A DNA stretch of 64,000 nt from Chryseobacterium sp. ERMR1:04 (GCF_001297705.1 NZ_LIRF01000006.1:67001-131000); one strand, 5' to 3'; shown: positions 1 to 9,192, counted from the first letter of the stretch. A program made the numbers and translations. The notes: generated from the letters alone by a model not told the origin.

Positions 1-2067
1 GCTGATTTTGATATAAGAAATTTAAAGGTATATTCTGATAAAAGCACCTTGTTTATTAAGGAAGCTCAGTTTAAATCTGCCAAAGATTTCTATGTAGATG
101 CAGATATCACCGATTTCTCTATTGAGAAACTCTTGGAAATGCAATCTGGTGGTAATTCTATGGATATTAAAGGTCTTGCGAACGGAAGTGTTAAGATCAA
201 AATGGATAAAAGTACGCTTCAGCCTTTGGTAGATCTTACCGTTGATGATATCATGATGAATGGTAATGATATGGGGGATCTTACGATTTCTGCAACGAAT
301 GGTTTCTCATTGAATGTATATGATGTAGATATAAAAGTAACTTCAGCAGGAGTGCTTGGCGGTAATAATTTGGATCTTACAGGAACGGTTAATAATAATA
401 CATCATCACCTACCATCGATCTAACAGCGCAAATGCGTGAGTTTGATGTTTCTTTTGCGCAGCAATTTGTACAATCAGTTTTTGGAAATATAAGAGGAAA
501 AGCAACCGGAGATGTTAAAATTAATGGAAAGCTCAATAACCTTGATTATAGCGGTGATATTGCCATGAAAAATTTTGGTTTAAAGCTTTTATTCACAGGT
601 GTAGATTATTCATTTGACGATACGGTGATACCTTTATCTAAAGGATTGGCGGTTCTTAACAATATAAGTGTGCATGACGGGAGATCAAATTCCCAAGGAA
701 CAATTTCCGGAGCAATTCAGTTTGAAACGCTTTCTTCAATGGGGGTCAACCTTATCATGAGAGCAGATAATTTATTGATGCTGAATACTACTCAAAAAGA
801 TTATGATCTGTTCTGGGGAAGAATTTACGGACAGGGAGATTTATATGTTGACGGACCAGTTTCCGGATTGAGTATTTCAACACCTAATATGAAAGCATTG
901 AATGGAAGTACATTTACATTCAATTCCAGTTCTACATCCAATGTTGAAGAATTTAAAATGTTGAGATTCCTGAAAGAAGGAAAAGACGGATTGATCACGC
1001 TGGAAGAAAAGAAAAAAACAGGAGCCAATATGAATATTGACTTTGATCTGGATGTTGATAAAGGAACTACGGTAAATGTATTGGTAGGAGATGATGTAGG
1101 AAATATTACCGTAAAAGGAATTGCTGATAATTTGAGGTTCCAGATGAGCAGACAGGGAAATATTGGGATGAGTGGTACTTATAAAGTAGATAACGGTACT
1201 TTTGTTTCTAAAGCCATCCTGAATAAGACCTTCCAGATTGATAAAGGAAGTAGCATTCGTTGGGATGGTGACGCGATGAAACCTGCGTTGGATATCAAAG
1301 CTAATTACGTAAGAATGGTTTCCAATGCAGGTGAATATCTGAATATGGGAAGTCTTCAGCCGATCAGTATTTTACTACAGGCAAATATCACACAATCTCT
1401 TACAGATCCTAAGATTGATCTTAATGTTTCAGCATTGGATGTTTCAAGTCAGGTAAAGGAAACTTTAGCGGCGAAAATGAGTCAGGAAGGTGAAAAAGTA
1501 TTGCAGTTTGGTTCTATTCTATTGTTAAATAGTTTCAACGTTTCTAATACGGGTGGAGTAGATGTAGATGTTGCAGGGGTTGCAGAATCTTCCGGATACA
1601 ACTTGCTATTAAAACAATTAGGATCAGTTCTTAACACAATGAGTAACGAATTCCAGATTGACCTTAATTATGTGAAAGGAGATCAGAGTTCCAATACAGG
1701 AGACCGAGCCAATGCAGGGGTAAGCTTTGCGCTTTCGCCTAGAATCAATGTGAAAACAGGGCTTGGGATTCCTTTAACAAAAACGGAAAGTACTGAGGCT
1801 AACTATCTTTCGGGAGAAGGATCTATAGAATATGATGTTTCTAAGAAGAATGACGGAAGCTTAATTTTAAGAGGATATTCTAAACCGAGTAACATCGGAA
1901 TGGGCCTAGGGGCAGGGACTAACGGTTCTGCTAATCAAGCTTATGGAGGGGGTATCGTATGGAGTAAAAGTTTCAATTCTTTGTTTAAAAAGAAGAAAAA
2001 AGACAAAAAACAGTCAGAAGTCAAAACAGAAATAAAAACAGATTCTGTAAAAACAGGGGGTAAATAA
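1..2067 (+). CDS. TamB-like translocation/assembly protein, C-terminal part (5' truncated by window)
   Basis: The reading frame is open from base 1, so the gene begins upstream; about 688 residues are visible. The sequence consists of long repetitive beta-strand segments rich in Asn, Asp, Gly and Ser, as in the beta-taco fold of AsmA/TamB proteins, and ends with the conserved C-terminal TamB (DUF490) block, roughly the last 350 residues, containing phrases such as KPALDIKANY and GVSFALSPRINVKTGLGIPL. TamB proteins span the periplasm and help outer-membrane protein assembly or phospholipid transport. The last 30 residues form a Lys-rich tail. In Bacteroidota such a protein is often next to a BamA/TamA-like gene, which would lie outside the window. 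The family call is firm; the exact cargo is unknown. Confidence 0.85.
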   Translation, partial: ADFDIRNLKVYSDKSTLFIKEAQFKSAKDFYVDADITDFSIEKLLEMQSGGNSMDIKGLANGSVKIKMDKSTLQPLVDLTVDDIMMNGNDMGDLTISATNGFSLNVYDVDIKVTSAGVLGGNNLDLTGTVNNNTSSPTIDLTAQMREFDVSFAQQFVQSVFGNIRGKATGDVKINGKLNNLDYSGDIAMKNFGLKLLFTGVDYSFDDTVIPLSKGLAVLNNISVHDGRSNSQGTISGAIQFETLSSMGVNLIMRADNLLMLNTTQKDYDLFWGRIYGQGDLYVDGPVSGLSISTPNMKALNGSTFTFNSSSTSNVEEFKMLRFLKEGKDGLITLEEKKKTGANMNIDFDLDVDKGTTVNVLVGDDVGNITVKGIADNLRFQMSRQGNIGMSGTYKVDNGTFVSKAILNKTFQIDKGSSIRWDGDAMKPALDIKANYVRMVSNAGEYLNMGSLQPISILLQANITQSLTDPKIDLNVSALDVSSQVKETLAAKMSQEGEKVLQFGSILLLNSFNVSNTGGVDVDVAGVAESSGYNLLLKQLGSVLNTMSNEFQIDLNYVKGDQSSNTGDRANAGVSFALSPRINVKTGLGIPLTKTESTEANYLSGEGSIEYDVSKKNDGSLILRGYSKPSNIGMGLGAGTNGSANQAYGGGIVWSKSFNSLFKKKKKDKKQSEVKTEIKTDSVKTGGK

Positions 2068-2127
2068 TCAGAATGTTTTAATGATTTTTATCATACGTGT
2101 TAATTATTGTTAATATTTGATATAATT

Positions 2128-2157
2128 TTCATGGTTAAATTATTTTTTCTAAATTTG
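2128..2157 (+). promoter_or_regulatory. Probable Bacteroidetes-type promoter of the lrp-like gene
   Basis: TAAATTTG at 2150-2157 matches the -7 consensus TAnnTTTG. TTC at 2128-2130 stands 19 bp upstream where TTG is expected, so the -33 element is one base off. The start codon follows at 2202. Confidence 0.5.
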
Positions 2158-2201
2158 CAAAGAATACATAGAATTTTTAAGGAAATTGTAATTTAACTAA
2201 T

Positions 2202-2672
2202 ATGAACTATCAACTGGACGAAATAGACAAGAAGATTCTTGACTTCTTAGTAGAAAACACTAGAATGCCCTTTACGGAAATTGCTAAGCAAATGGACGTT
2301 TCTGCGGGTACAATTCACGTAAGAGTGAAAAAAATGGAGGATGCAGGTATTATTTTGGGATCATCCCTTAATATCGATTATGGTAAGTTAGATTATCATT
2401 TTACAGCTTTTATCGGAATTCTTTTAACAAAATCAAACCGTACTCAAGAGGTATTGAAAGAGTTAACAACTATTCCTAACGTAATCGAAGCTAGCGTTAT
2501 TTCTGGAAAATACAATATTTTCTGTAAAGTAAGAGCTAAGAATACGGAAGATGCTAAAAGAATCATCTATCAGATTGATGACATCCAGGATGTTATGAGA
2601 ACTGAAAGTATGATCTCTATGGAGGAATTCTTAAGTGATAAAAATAGATTGATCAACGCTATTTCTATTTAA
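2202..2672 (+). CDS. Lrp/AsnC family transcriptional regulator
   Basis: A 156-residue protein with the two-domain layout of feast/famine regulators. Residues 1-65 form the AsnC-type winged helix-turn-helix (LDEIDKKILDFLVENTRMPF, then the recognition region around SAGTIHVRVKKMEDAGII). Residues 70-150 form the RAM ligand-binding and oligomerisation domain. It is expected to bind DNA as dimers or octamers and respond to an amino acid, but the effector cannot be read from sequence. It is monocistronic, with a probable promoter 45 bp upstream and a hairpin directly after the stop. No autoregulatory operator is obvious. Confidence 0.9.
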   Translation: MNYQLDEIDKKILDFLVENTRMPFTEIAKQMDVSAGTIHVRVKKMEDAGIILGSSLNIDYGKLDYHFTAFIGILLTKSNRTQEVLKELTTIPNVIEASVISGKYNIFCKVRAKNTEDAKRIIYQIDDIQDVMRTESMISMEEFLSDKNRLINAISI

Positions 2673-2697
2673 TCAATTTTTAAAACGAATAACTATA

Positions 2698-2735
2698 AAA
2701 GAACTTATGAAATCTCTCATAAGTTCTTTATTTTT
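2698..2735 (+). terminator. Terminator of the lrp-like gene
   Basis: Perfect 13 bp arms AAAGAACTTATGA (2698-2710) and TCATAAGTTCTTT (2717-2729) with a 6-base loop, followed by ATTTTT. The right arm runs directly into the -7-like box TATTTTTG (2729-2736) before the next gene. Confidence 0.8.
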
Positions 2736-2741
2736 GTACCT

Positions 2742-3119
2742 ATGGAAGAATACAGTTACTTTGACGAGGATCCGAAGAAAGGATGGGGCTTTATTGCAGC
2801 ATTTGCTTCTTTGATGTTGTTTACGATAATGGGGTTGGGGATAGATGTAGATGAATACCTGCAGCATGAGTTTCTTAACATCCCAAGATGGTATTTTTAT
2901 ATTATTTTCTCGCTGGATGCACTGATGATGATCAGTTTGGTGTTGATGTTCTTTTATAAGAAAATCGGGATCTATATATTTCCTGTAATGCTGATTCTGC
3001 ACTTCTTTATGCACAACTATTATTTATCAACATTCTTATACACAGACGTTACCAATTTATTCCTTTTTACAGGATTTGGAATGCTGGCAATTATCCCGAA
3101 GTGGAAGTTTTTTAAGTAA
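2742..3119 (+). CDS. Small four-helix membrane protein of unknown function
   Basis: A 125-residue protein not recognised as a named family. An acidic N-terminus (MEEYSYFDEDPKKGWG) is followed by four hydrophobic stretches at about residues 15-35, 48-70, 74-93 and 98-120, so it is a predicted inner-membrane protein. Similar small membrane proteins are common next to housekeeping genes in Flavobacteriia. It begins immediately after the terminator of the regulator gene. A TATTTTTG box ends only 5 bp before the ATG, so the transcript may have almost no leader. The reverse-strand open frame over the same region is a shadow. Confidence 0.7.
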   Translation: MEEYSYFDEDPKKGWGFIAAFASLMLFTIMGLGIDVDEYLQHEFLNIPRWYFYIIFSLDALMMISLVLMFFYKKIGIYIFPVMLILHFFMHNYYLSTFLYTDVTNLFLFTGFGMLAIIPKWKFFK

Positions 3120-3233
3120 TCTCAATCTCTTTTTTTAATTAAAGATTATACGCCATTTGAACTCATTGAGAAATCTTTGCATTAAAAAGGCATGAGTATT
3201 AAAAGCTGATATTCAATAAAAAATAACCGACTT

Positions 3234-3767
3234 GTGGAAAATCTTCAACATTTAAATATTGAATTAAAAAAATACCTGGAACAAATAAGTTCACAGCTTA
3301 TTCTTGATATAACTGAGCTTATTGAGGGAAAGAATGTAAATTATCTCAACAATAAAGCGAAAGCGGACGGTAAAGCATTGTATTTTGAATATCAGTATGA
3401 TTATTTAGACATCATATGTTGGTCGGTTGATCAAGAAGGTGAAAGAATTACGGAAACAAGTAAGTTGTCTTCAAAAAAGGTTGAAAACGAAGAATGGAAT
3501 GCTTTAATTCCAAAACAGATTTGGGAAGCTGCTGTAGATTTTGAAGACACCTATGAAGATGATGATTTTGATGATATTCTGGACGAATATAATACTGAGA
3601 AATACGAGTTGTTTGAAAATTGGTTTTTAGAATGTTGGAAAAAAGCAGTAGCACAAATTAAATTAGAAATGGATGCCTATTTTTCTATCCACGATACCTA
3701 TTTTAAAACAGATTTACATTCCATGGAGACTATAAATGCAGATGAAATAAACGTACGTTATCAATAG
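3234..3767 (+). CDS. Hypothetical acidic protein with GTG start
   Basis: A 177-residue soluble protein without a recognised domain, with no signal peptide or membrane segment. It is rich in Asp, Glu and aromatic residues, with an acidic run near residues 105-118 (EDTYEDDDFDDILDEY). There is no internal ATG before about residue 145 and a stop lies just upstream in frame, so GTG at 3234 is the best start. The size, acidity and lone position resemble polymorphic-toxin immunity proteins or stress proteins, but this is only a resemblance. It converges on the acetyltransferase gene, leaving a 3 bp gap. Confidence 0.6.
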   Translation: MENLQHLNIELKKYLEQISSQLILDITELIEGKNVNYLNNKAKADGKALYFEYQYDYLDIICWSVDQEGERITETSKLSSKKVENEEWNALIPKQIWEAAVDFEDTYEDDDFDDILDEYNTEKYELFENWFLECWKKAVAQIKLEMDAYFSIHDTYFKTDLHSMETINADEINVRYQ

Positions 3768-3770
3768 ATT

Positions 3771-4340
3771 TTAGGCCTTAGTCAAAAAATAAAGCGGATA
3801 ATCCAGCTCAACAGTTTGATGAAAAATTACAAAATCATTTTTGGTGTAAAAAGTTCTGTTTTCCGGAGTGGTTGTTTCTACATAAATGAGTTTATCATTG
3901 TATATTTCTAATGATTCTTTTAGCAACTGGGTTCCTATTCCGTTTCCTTGTTCTTCAGGAATTACTGCCATTAACCATAAATGAGCAAAGTTTTCTTTTG
4001 GATGAAAATTCTTTAACAGTTTTTCTCTTTTTAAGACCTTGAAAGTATTTTCTATACCAATACAAGTGAACAATAATTTGATTTCAAGAATAAGCCTTTT
4101 AAAGCTGAATTTTGCATGGTCAAGATATAGGACACATCCTTTGTTGTCGTTGCTTAGAAATACATTTCCATATAAAATGGAGAGATCAAACTGATATTCC
4201 ATTAAAGCCTTCAGTCTTTTAGATCTGTTGCCTGAACTTTTAATAACAAAATTGATGGAGTTGGGAATCAACACATCAATAAAAGCACGATGTAATATAT
4301 CTACTGCTAGGGCTCTATCTTGATGAGTTGCTTTTTTCAT
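3771..4340 (-). CDS. GNAT family N-acetyltransferase
   Basis: About 189 residues with a GNAT fold. The acetyl-CoA pyrophosphate loop is PEEQGNGIGTQLLKESLEIY at roughly residues 131-150, matching the R/Q-x-x-G-x-G/A motif, and the terminal strand-helix YVETTTPENRTFYTKNDFVI follows. Substrate unknown. A longer frame reaches 4379, but the transketolase terminator hairpin (4368-4393) lies in that extension, and MKKATHQDRA at 4340 is the sensible start. Monocistronic by appearance. Confidence 0.8.
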   Translation of the reverse strand: MKKATHQDRALAVDILHRAFIDVLIPNSINFVIKSSGNRSKRLKALMEYQFDLSILYGNVFLSNDNKGCVLYLDHAKFSFKRLILEIKLLFTCIGIENTFKVLKREKLLKNFHPKENFAHLWLMAVIPEEQGNGIGTQLLKESLEIYNDKLIYVETTTPENRTFYTKNDFVIFHQTVELDYPLYFLTKA

Positions 4341-4367
4341 GCTGTATTTAAAATGTAAATAAACAAA

Positions 4368-4393
4368 AAAAGCATCCAAAATTGAATGCTTTT
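4368..4393 (-). terminator. Hairpin downstream of the transketolase pair
   Basis: Arms AAAAGCAT (4368-4375) and ATGCTTTT (4386-4393) with a 10-base loop. On the minus strand it is followed by a run of T. It ends the transketolase operon before the acetyltransferase gene. Confidence 0.6.
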
Positions 4394-4417
4394 CTGATCT
4401 TCTTAAAAAAGATAATC

Positions 4418-5365
4418 TTATTTCTCTAAAATTCTCTTCACAGCTTCTATCACCGCTGCAGAATCAATTTTATATTTTTTCATTAATTCAGCAGGCGTTG
4501 CAGATTCTCCAAAAGTATCATTTACTGCTACGAATTCCTGTCTTGTAGGTCTTTTTCTTGCTAACATTCCCGCAATAGATTCACCTAAACCACCAATATA
4601 GTTGTGCTCTTCAGCCGTAACAATTTTTCCTGTTTTTTCAACAGACTTTAAGATGATCTCTTCGTCCAAAGGTTTAATGGTGTGGATGTTGATCACCTCA
4701 CAAGAAATACCTTCTTTTTCAAGCTCGTCTGCCGCTACAAGAGATTCCCAAACTAAGTGTCCTGTTGCAACAATTGTTACATCAGTTCCTTCCTGAAGCA
4801 TAATTCCTTTTCCGATTTCGAAAGGCATATCTTCCGGAATGAAAACTGGAACTACAGGTCTTCCGAATCTTAGGTAAACCGGTCCTTCAAAATCAGCGAT
4901 TGCTAAAGTTGCCGCTTTAGTTTGATTATAATCACAAGTGTTGATTACCGTCATTCCCGGAAGCATTTTCATCATCCCGATGTCTTCCAACACCTGGTGA
5001 GTAGCGCCATCTTCACCCAAAGTAAGACCTGCGTGAGAAGCACATATTTTTACATTTTTATCAGAATAAGCTACTGACTGACGGATCTGGTCATACACTC
5101 TTGAAGTAGAGAAATTAGCGAAAGTTCCTGTGAAAGGAATTTTTCCTGTAATACTAAGACCTGCAGCAATACCTATCATGTTCGCTTCAGCAATACCTAT
5201 CTGAAAGAATCTTTCTGGTGCTTTTTCAATGAATTTCTCCATTTTCAAAGAACCGATAAGGTCTGCGCAAAGTGCTACTACATTAGGGTTTGTGTCAGCA
5301 AGTTCAGCTAATCCAGCTCCAAATCCTGAACGGGTATCTTTTTTTTCTGTATATGTATATTTCAT
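4418..5365 (-). CDS. Transketolase C-terminal subunit
   Basis: A 315-residue protein matching the pyrimidine-binding plus C-terminal halves of transketolase, which are a separate polypeptide in many Bacteroidota. Visible features are the catalytic Glu region FFQIGIAEANMIGIAAGLS (residues 53-71), AGLTLGEDGATHQVLEDIGM (about 113-132) and the C-terminal domain from about residue 190 (TDVTIVATGHLVWESLVAAD). With its partner it transfers two-carbon ketol units between sugar phosphates in the pentose phosphate pathway, using thiamine diphosphate. It follows the N-terminal subunit gene by 93 AT-rich bases and should be co-transcribed. Confidence 0.93.
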   Translation of the reverse strand: MKYTYTEKKDTRSGFGAGLAELADTNPNVVALCADLIGSLKMEKFIEKAPERFFQIGIAEANMIGIAAGLSITGKIPFTGTFANFSTSRVYDQIRQSVAYSDKNVKICASHAGLTLGEDGATHQVLEDIGMMKMLPGMTVINTCDYNQTKAATLAIADFEGPVYLRFGRPVVPVFIPEDMPFEIGKGIMLQEGTDVTIVATGHLVWESLVAADELEKEGISCEVINIHTIKPLDEEIILKSVEKTGKIVTAEEHNYIGGLGESIAGMLARKRPTRQEFVAVNDTFGESATPAELMKKYKIDSAAVIEAVKRILEK

Positions 5366-5458
5366 GAGGATTTCTATTTTTTATAGCATCATGTAACCTT
5401 ACGGTTTCATTTTGTTCTAATTATTAATTAAAGATTACTTATTACCAATTACTTATAA

Positions 5459-6310
5459 TTAATAGTCACTTGGAGCTTCTAAGTATAATTCTTTCATTGC
5501 TGTAGCCAACTGCTCATCATTAGGAGCTTTTCCGTGCCAAGCGTGAGATCCCATCATGAAATCTACACCAGCACCCATCTCCGTATGAAGAAGAATAACA
5601 ACTGGTTTTCCTTTTCCTGTTTCAGTTTTTGCTCTCTCAAGGATTGCAGTTACTGCTTCAAGATCATTCCCTTTTTTCTCTTCCAAAACAATCCATCCGA
5701 AAGCCTCTAGTTTTGCATGAAGATTTCCTAATGAAAGTACGTGTTCTGTACTTCCGTCGATTTGTTGTCCGTTATAATCAATAGTAGAAATAATGTTATC
5801 CACTTTTTTAGCAGAAGCATACATCAAAGCTTCCCAGTTTTGACCCTCCTGCAATTCTCCATCTCCATGTAAAGTATATACCAAAGAGCTATCGCCGTCT
5901 AATTTTTTACCTTGAGCTACTCCTAAAGCTACAGAAAGTCCCTGACCAAGAGATCCGGAAGCGATACGAATTCCAGGAAGACCCTCATGAGTAGTTGGGT
6001 GTCCTTGCAATCTTGAATCTAATTTTCTGAAAGTACTCAGTTCTTCAACAGGGAAAAATCCGAATCTTGCCAAAGTAGAATAGAATACCGGGGAAATGTG
6101 CCCGTTTGAAAGATAAAAATGATCTTCATTTTTTCCTTCCATTGTGAAAGGAAGGTTATAGTTCATTACCTTACCGTAAAGCGCTGTGAAAAACTCTGTA
6201 CAACCTAAACTTCCGCCCGGGTGACCTGAATTTACAGCATGAACCATTCTTAAAATGTCTCTTCTGATTTGTGTAGTAAGAGACTTCAACTCTTCGATAC
6301 TTTTACTCAT
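5459..6310 (-). CDS. Transketolase N-terminal subunit
   Basis: About 283 residues, the thiamine diphosphate-binding half of a split transketolase. The TPP motif is visible as HGDGELQEGQNWEALMYASA (about 162-181), and the conserved start HAVNSGHPGGSLGCTEFFTA contributes active-site His. The frame extends to 6334, but MSKSIEELKS at 6310 is the better start because a -7-like box (CAAATTTA at 6332-6339, i.e. TAAATTTG on the minus strand) overlaps the extension. It is the first gene of the two-gene transketolase operon. Confidence 0.93.
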   Translation of the reverse strand: MSKSIEELKSLTTQIRRDILRMVHAVNSGHPGGSLGCTEFFTALYGKVMNYNLPFTMEGKNEDHFYLSNGHISPVFYSTLARFGFFPVEELSTFRKLDSRLQGHPTTHEGLPGIRIASGSLGQGLSVALGVAQGKKLDGDSSLVYTLHGDGELQEGQNWEALMYASAKKVDNIISTIDYNGQQIDGSTEHVLSLGNLHAKLEAFGWIVLEEKKGNDLEAVTAILERAKTETGKGKPVVILLHTEMGAGVDFMMGSHAWHGKAPNDEQLATAMKELYLEAPSDY

Positions 6311-6419
6311 TATTTCTGATTTATTTGCACGCAAATTTACAATTTTTTACTGGCTTACGGAAATGCAAAAATCCAGGTTTTTGGCCCGGATTTTAATTTT
6401 TTTATAGAAACAGATAGAT

Positions 6420-6938
6420 TTAACCGCCTGCATTAACGGATACTGAAATTTCTGTTACCACATTATTTACAAATTTAAAAGATAAATTGGTTCCTGCAGT
6501 TTCATCATTCAGAACAAAATATCCCGTATTCTGAGGGCTTCTTTTACCGTCTTCGTCCCAACTGGGGCTAACGCTGAAACTGGAATGATTTCTGAAAGCA
6601 TTGATTAAATCATCTCTTGTGCTTCCAACTCCGATTCCGCTTTTTGTTTTAAATTTTTTGCTTGTTGTTGACATTCCTAAAACGCTGACAACATCTTTTT
6701 TGGTGTCGATCATATAGGTTGAATAAAAATCGATTGACAATATTTCTCCACCATATTTGATTGCATTTTTAGCAGTTCCGTCAATGACCTTCATTTTTGT
6801 TCCTGAAGTTTTCTCAACTTCGGCTTGTTCCATAGAGATCTTATAAGGCCCCATTCTTAAAGTGGAAACTTCAAAATCCTGAGCCGAAATAAAGCTACAA
6901 GCCAATACAAATACGTATAGTTGAATGATTTTTTTCAT
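6420..6938 (-). CDS. Secreted hypothetical protein
   Basis: A 172-residue protein with a clear Sec signal peptide (MKKIIQLYVFVLACSFISAQ, cleavage near residue 19-20). The mature part is a small mixed alpha/beta domain with the segments TKSGIGVGSTRDDLINAFRN and FVLNDETAGTNLSFKFVNNV. The GVGSTRDDLINAF phrase resembles repeats seen in SmpA/BLIP-like or DUF4309-like periplasmic proteins, where a G-x-T/S-x-x-D/E turn begins each unit. I cannot assign a function. It stands alone between the transketolase promoter and a repeat-containing intergenic region. Confidence 0.65.
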   Translation of the reverse strand: MKKIIQLYVFVLACSFISAQDFEVSTLRMGPYKISMEQAEVEKTSGTKMKVIDGTAKNAIKYGGEILSIDFYSTYMIDTKKDVVSVLGMSTTSKKFKTKSGIGVGSTRDDLINAFRNHSSFSVSPSWDEDGKRSPQNTGYFVLNDETAGTNLSFKFVNNVVTEISVSVNAGG

Positions 6939-6980
6939 GGTAAATAGTTTTTTGATAATGGATATTTAAATTTTTATTTT

Positions 6981-7060
6981 GACCACAAAGTCACAAAATA
7001 CAAGTACATTAATTATTTAATAATGAACTGAAAATAAAGCTTAAATAACTTTTGTGGTTA
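6981..7060. repeat. Gene-less, degenerate ACCACAAAG inverted-repeat pair
   Basis: GACCACAAAGTCACAAAATA at 6981-7000 faces ACTTTTGTGGTTA at 7048-7060. The left copy resembles the 22 bp repeats that bound the GxxExxY gene at 55401-55892, but here only 47 AT-rich bases lie between the arms. It sits in the 165 bp gap between the secreted protein and the symporter gene. Confidence 0.6.
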
Positions 7061-7103
7061 ATTTTTAAGTTATTTTAAACATGCTTAATAATAAATTTAA
7101 AGC

Positions 7104-8618
7104 TTATCGTTTTAAAAGATCAGGTTTCTTTCTGATTAGCCATAAACCAAAGAAAGTTAATAACCCATTAATGATCAATAGCTCTAATCCGATTTTGAAA
7201 TCTCCGAAAAGAGTAGCCTGATATTTATCGATAAAATAAGAGATAATAGGGGCTGCAATACAAACGTACGGAACCAGTTTATCTTCAACTTTATATTTCG
7301 TGAAAATACCAAAAGCAAAAAGTCCTAATAGTGGTCCGTAAGTGAATCCTGCCAATTTAAGAATTAAGCCAATCATAGAATTATCATTAATAATTTTAAA
7401 GATAACCACCATCACTAAGAAAGAAGAAGCAACGAGCAAGTGAACGTTTTTTCTGAATTTTTCCTTCTTTTTAGTGTCCCAAGGTTTGTCTTTCATTCCA
7501 ACAATATCAATACAGATTGATGAGGTAAGCGCTGTCATCGCACCGTCGGCACTAGGAAATAAAGCCGAAATTAAAGCAATAATAAATATAATTGATATAA
7601 AGCCCGGCATATGATTTAACGCTACTTCAGGGAAAATTTTATCTCCAAAAATATCTTTCCCATTCAATAAAAATTCTTTTTTAGGAATTCCGTCTTTAAT
7701 AATTTCTGTGATGTGACCGCCTTCGCTTTGTCCGAAAAGATATAAAAGTCCACCCATATAAAGAAATAGGGAAATTACGCCCAATAAGATGAAACCAAGC
7801 GTTACCATATTCTTCTGAGAATCTTTCAGCTTCGTTACAGAAAGACTTTTCTGCATCATTTCCTGATCAATTCCTGTCATGGTAATGGTAATAAATGCTC
7901 CGGCAAGAATTTGTTTGATAAAAAATCCTGGAGAATTGATATCGAATTCAAATACCTTAGTATAGCCTTTGTCGCTCATGGCAGTTAAACTTTGTCCCAC
8001 ACTTAGATCTAGATGATTCAACATATAAACCGTACAGATAATTAATCCTAAAAGCATACAAGAAGTCTGTAAAGTATCGGTCCAGACAATGGTTTTTACA
8101 CCTCCTTCGTAAGTGTAAAGGATAATCATAATTAATATAATTAAGGTCGTTACAATAAAAGGAACGCCCAAACTATCTAAAATAGTGATTTGAAGAATAT
8201 TCACAACCAAATATAATCTCGCGGTAGCTCCTACCAATCTTGAAACAATAAAGATCCACGCTCCGGATTTATAGGACAGTTGCCCCATTCTTTGCTGGAG
8301 ATAGCCATAAATAGAGGTTAATTTTAACCGATAATATAAAGGAAGTAAGACGTAGGCCACCACAATATACCCAATAAGATATCCTAAAGTGATCTGTAAA
8401 TAAGAAAAGCTGTCTTTCCCCACTGCACCAGGAACGCTCACGAAAGTAACCCCGGAAAGTGAAGTTCCGATCATCCCAAATGCAACGAGCATCCAATTAC
8501 TTTTACGGTTTCCAATGAAGAAACTTTCATTATCACTTCCTTTTCCAGTTTTATAAGCTACCCAAAGTAGCAGTGCGAAATAGGCGATAATGATAACCAG
8601 TAATAGATACGGCGACAT
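7104..8618 (-). CDS. Sodium:solute symporter (SSS family)
   Basis: A 504-residue integral membrane protein with about 13 hydrophobic segments and the SSS signatures FFIGNRKSNWMLVAFGMIGT near the N-terminus and GVTFVSVPGAVGKDSFSYLQ after it. The family couples Na+ entry to uptake of sugars, amino acids, vitamins or similar solutes. Substrate cannot be deduced, as no catabolic partner gene is adjacent. On the minus strand a -7 box (TATATTTG, read from 8648 to 8641) lies 22 bp before the ATG. It is transcribed alone. Confidence 0.9.
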   Translation of the reverse strand: MSPYLLLVIIIAYFALLLWVAYKTGKGSDNESFFIGNRKSNWMLVAFGMIGTSLSGVTFVSVPGAVGKDSFSYLQITLGYLIGYIVVAYVLLPLYYRLKLTSIYGYLQQRMGQLSYKSGAWIFIVSRLVGATARLYLVVNILQITILDSLGVPFIVTTLIILIMIILYTYEGGVKTIVWTDTLQTSCMLLGLIICTVYMLNHLDLSVGQSLTAMSDKGYTKVFEFDINSPGFFIKQILAGAFITITMTGIDQEMMQKSLSVTKLKDSQKNMVTLGFILLGVISLFLYMGGLLYLFGQSEGGHITEIIKDGIPKKEFLLNGKDIFGDKIFPEVALNHMPGFISIIFIIALISALFPSADGAMTALTSSICIDIVGMKDKPWDTKKKEKFRKNVHLLVASSFLVMVVIFKIINDNSMIGLILKLAGFTYGPLLGLFAFGIFTKYKVEDKLVPYVCIAAPIISYFIDKYQATLFGDFKIGLELLIINGLLTFFGLWLIRKKPDLLKR

Positions 8619-8708
8619 ATTTGTAAATTTTTAAATTTCACAAATATAGTTTTTTTAAAGAAATTTTTTAAAAGCAATTTCGTTTTAGAAATTACAGAGG
8701 GCGAAAGA

Positions 8709-9071
8709 TCAAACTAATCGGCAGGGAAGTTCTAAATCTTCGTTAAGATGATAGCTTGCACACATTCTGTGATACCCGTCTGCAATGATAAGTTTGTTAT
8801 TTCCACGAACGAGTAAAATAGGGGAGATCTTTATTTCTTTTTTTATTTTCTGTAGATCTTCCTGAACGTATTTGTTTTCGCGTGGCAATAAAGGCAGCTC
8901 ACTTGCCCGAAAGACATCCTTGCATTTTTTATAAATGGTTGTAGCTTCTGTTAATTTTTTAATGATTCCGGCAGTTTTTTGTTCATCATAAATGAGTTCT
9001 AAATAATCTTTTGCTGCTGGATAATCGTGTTTTTCGGGATTCTTTTTAAAAATACTGCTTGTTTTTTTCAT
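8709..9071 (-). CDS. Small ParB/sulfiredoxin-like domain protein
   Basis: A 120-residue protein. The C-terminal third, ISPILLVRGNNKLIIADGYH followed by RMCASYHL, matches the ParB N-terminal/Srx-like fold, in which the D/E-G-x-H-R loop binds a nucleotide. The N-terminal two thirds are helical and Lys-rich. It is too short to be a chromosome-segregation ParB and lacks a DNA-binding HTH, so it is best regarded as a stand-alone nucleotide-binding domain of unknown role. It lies between the symporter and the redox operon, on the same strand. Confidence 0.6.
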   Translation of the reverse strand: MKKTSSIFKKNPEKHDYPAAKDYLELIYDEQKTAGIIKKLTEATTIYKKCKDVFRASELPLLPRENKYVQEDLQKIKKEIKISPILLVRGNNKLIIADGYHRMCASYHLNEDLELPCRLV

Positions 9072-9192
9072 TGCAATTTGTTTAAGTGTTTATTGAGTGA
9101 ATAGATTATAATATCAATCTAAAAGGATAACTGGTTTTGAAAGAGTAATTTAACGATTTTATTGCAGATTATAGATGTTATATTCATAAAAA

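Noticed and set aside
2673..3014. A 113-codon reverse frame over the small membrane protein
   Set aside because: It is opposite to a gene with clear membrane helices and gives a His/Gln/Lys-rich low-complexity peptide.
8709..9071. Chromosome-partitioning ParB
   Set aside because: Only the nucleotide-binding-like domain is present; HTH and dimerisation domains are missing and no ParA gene is nearby.
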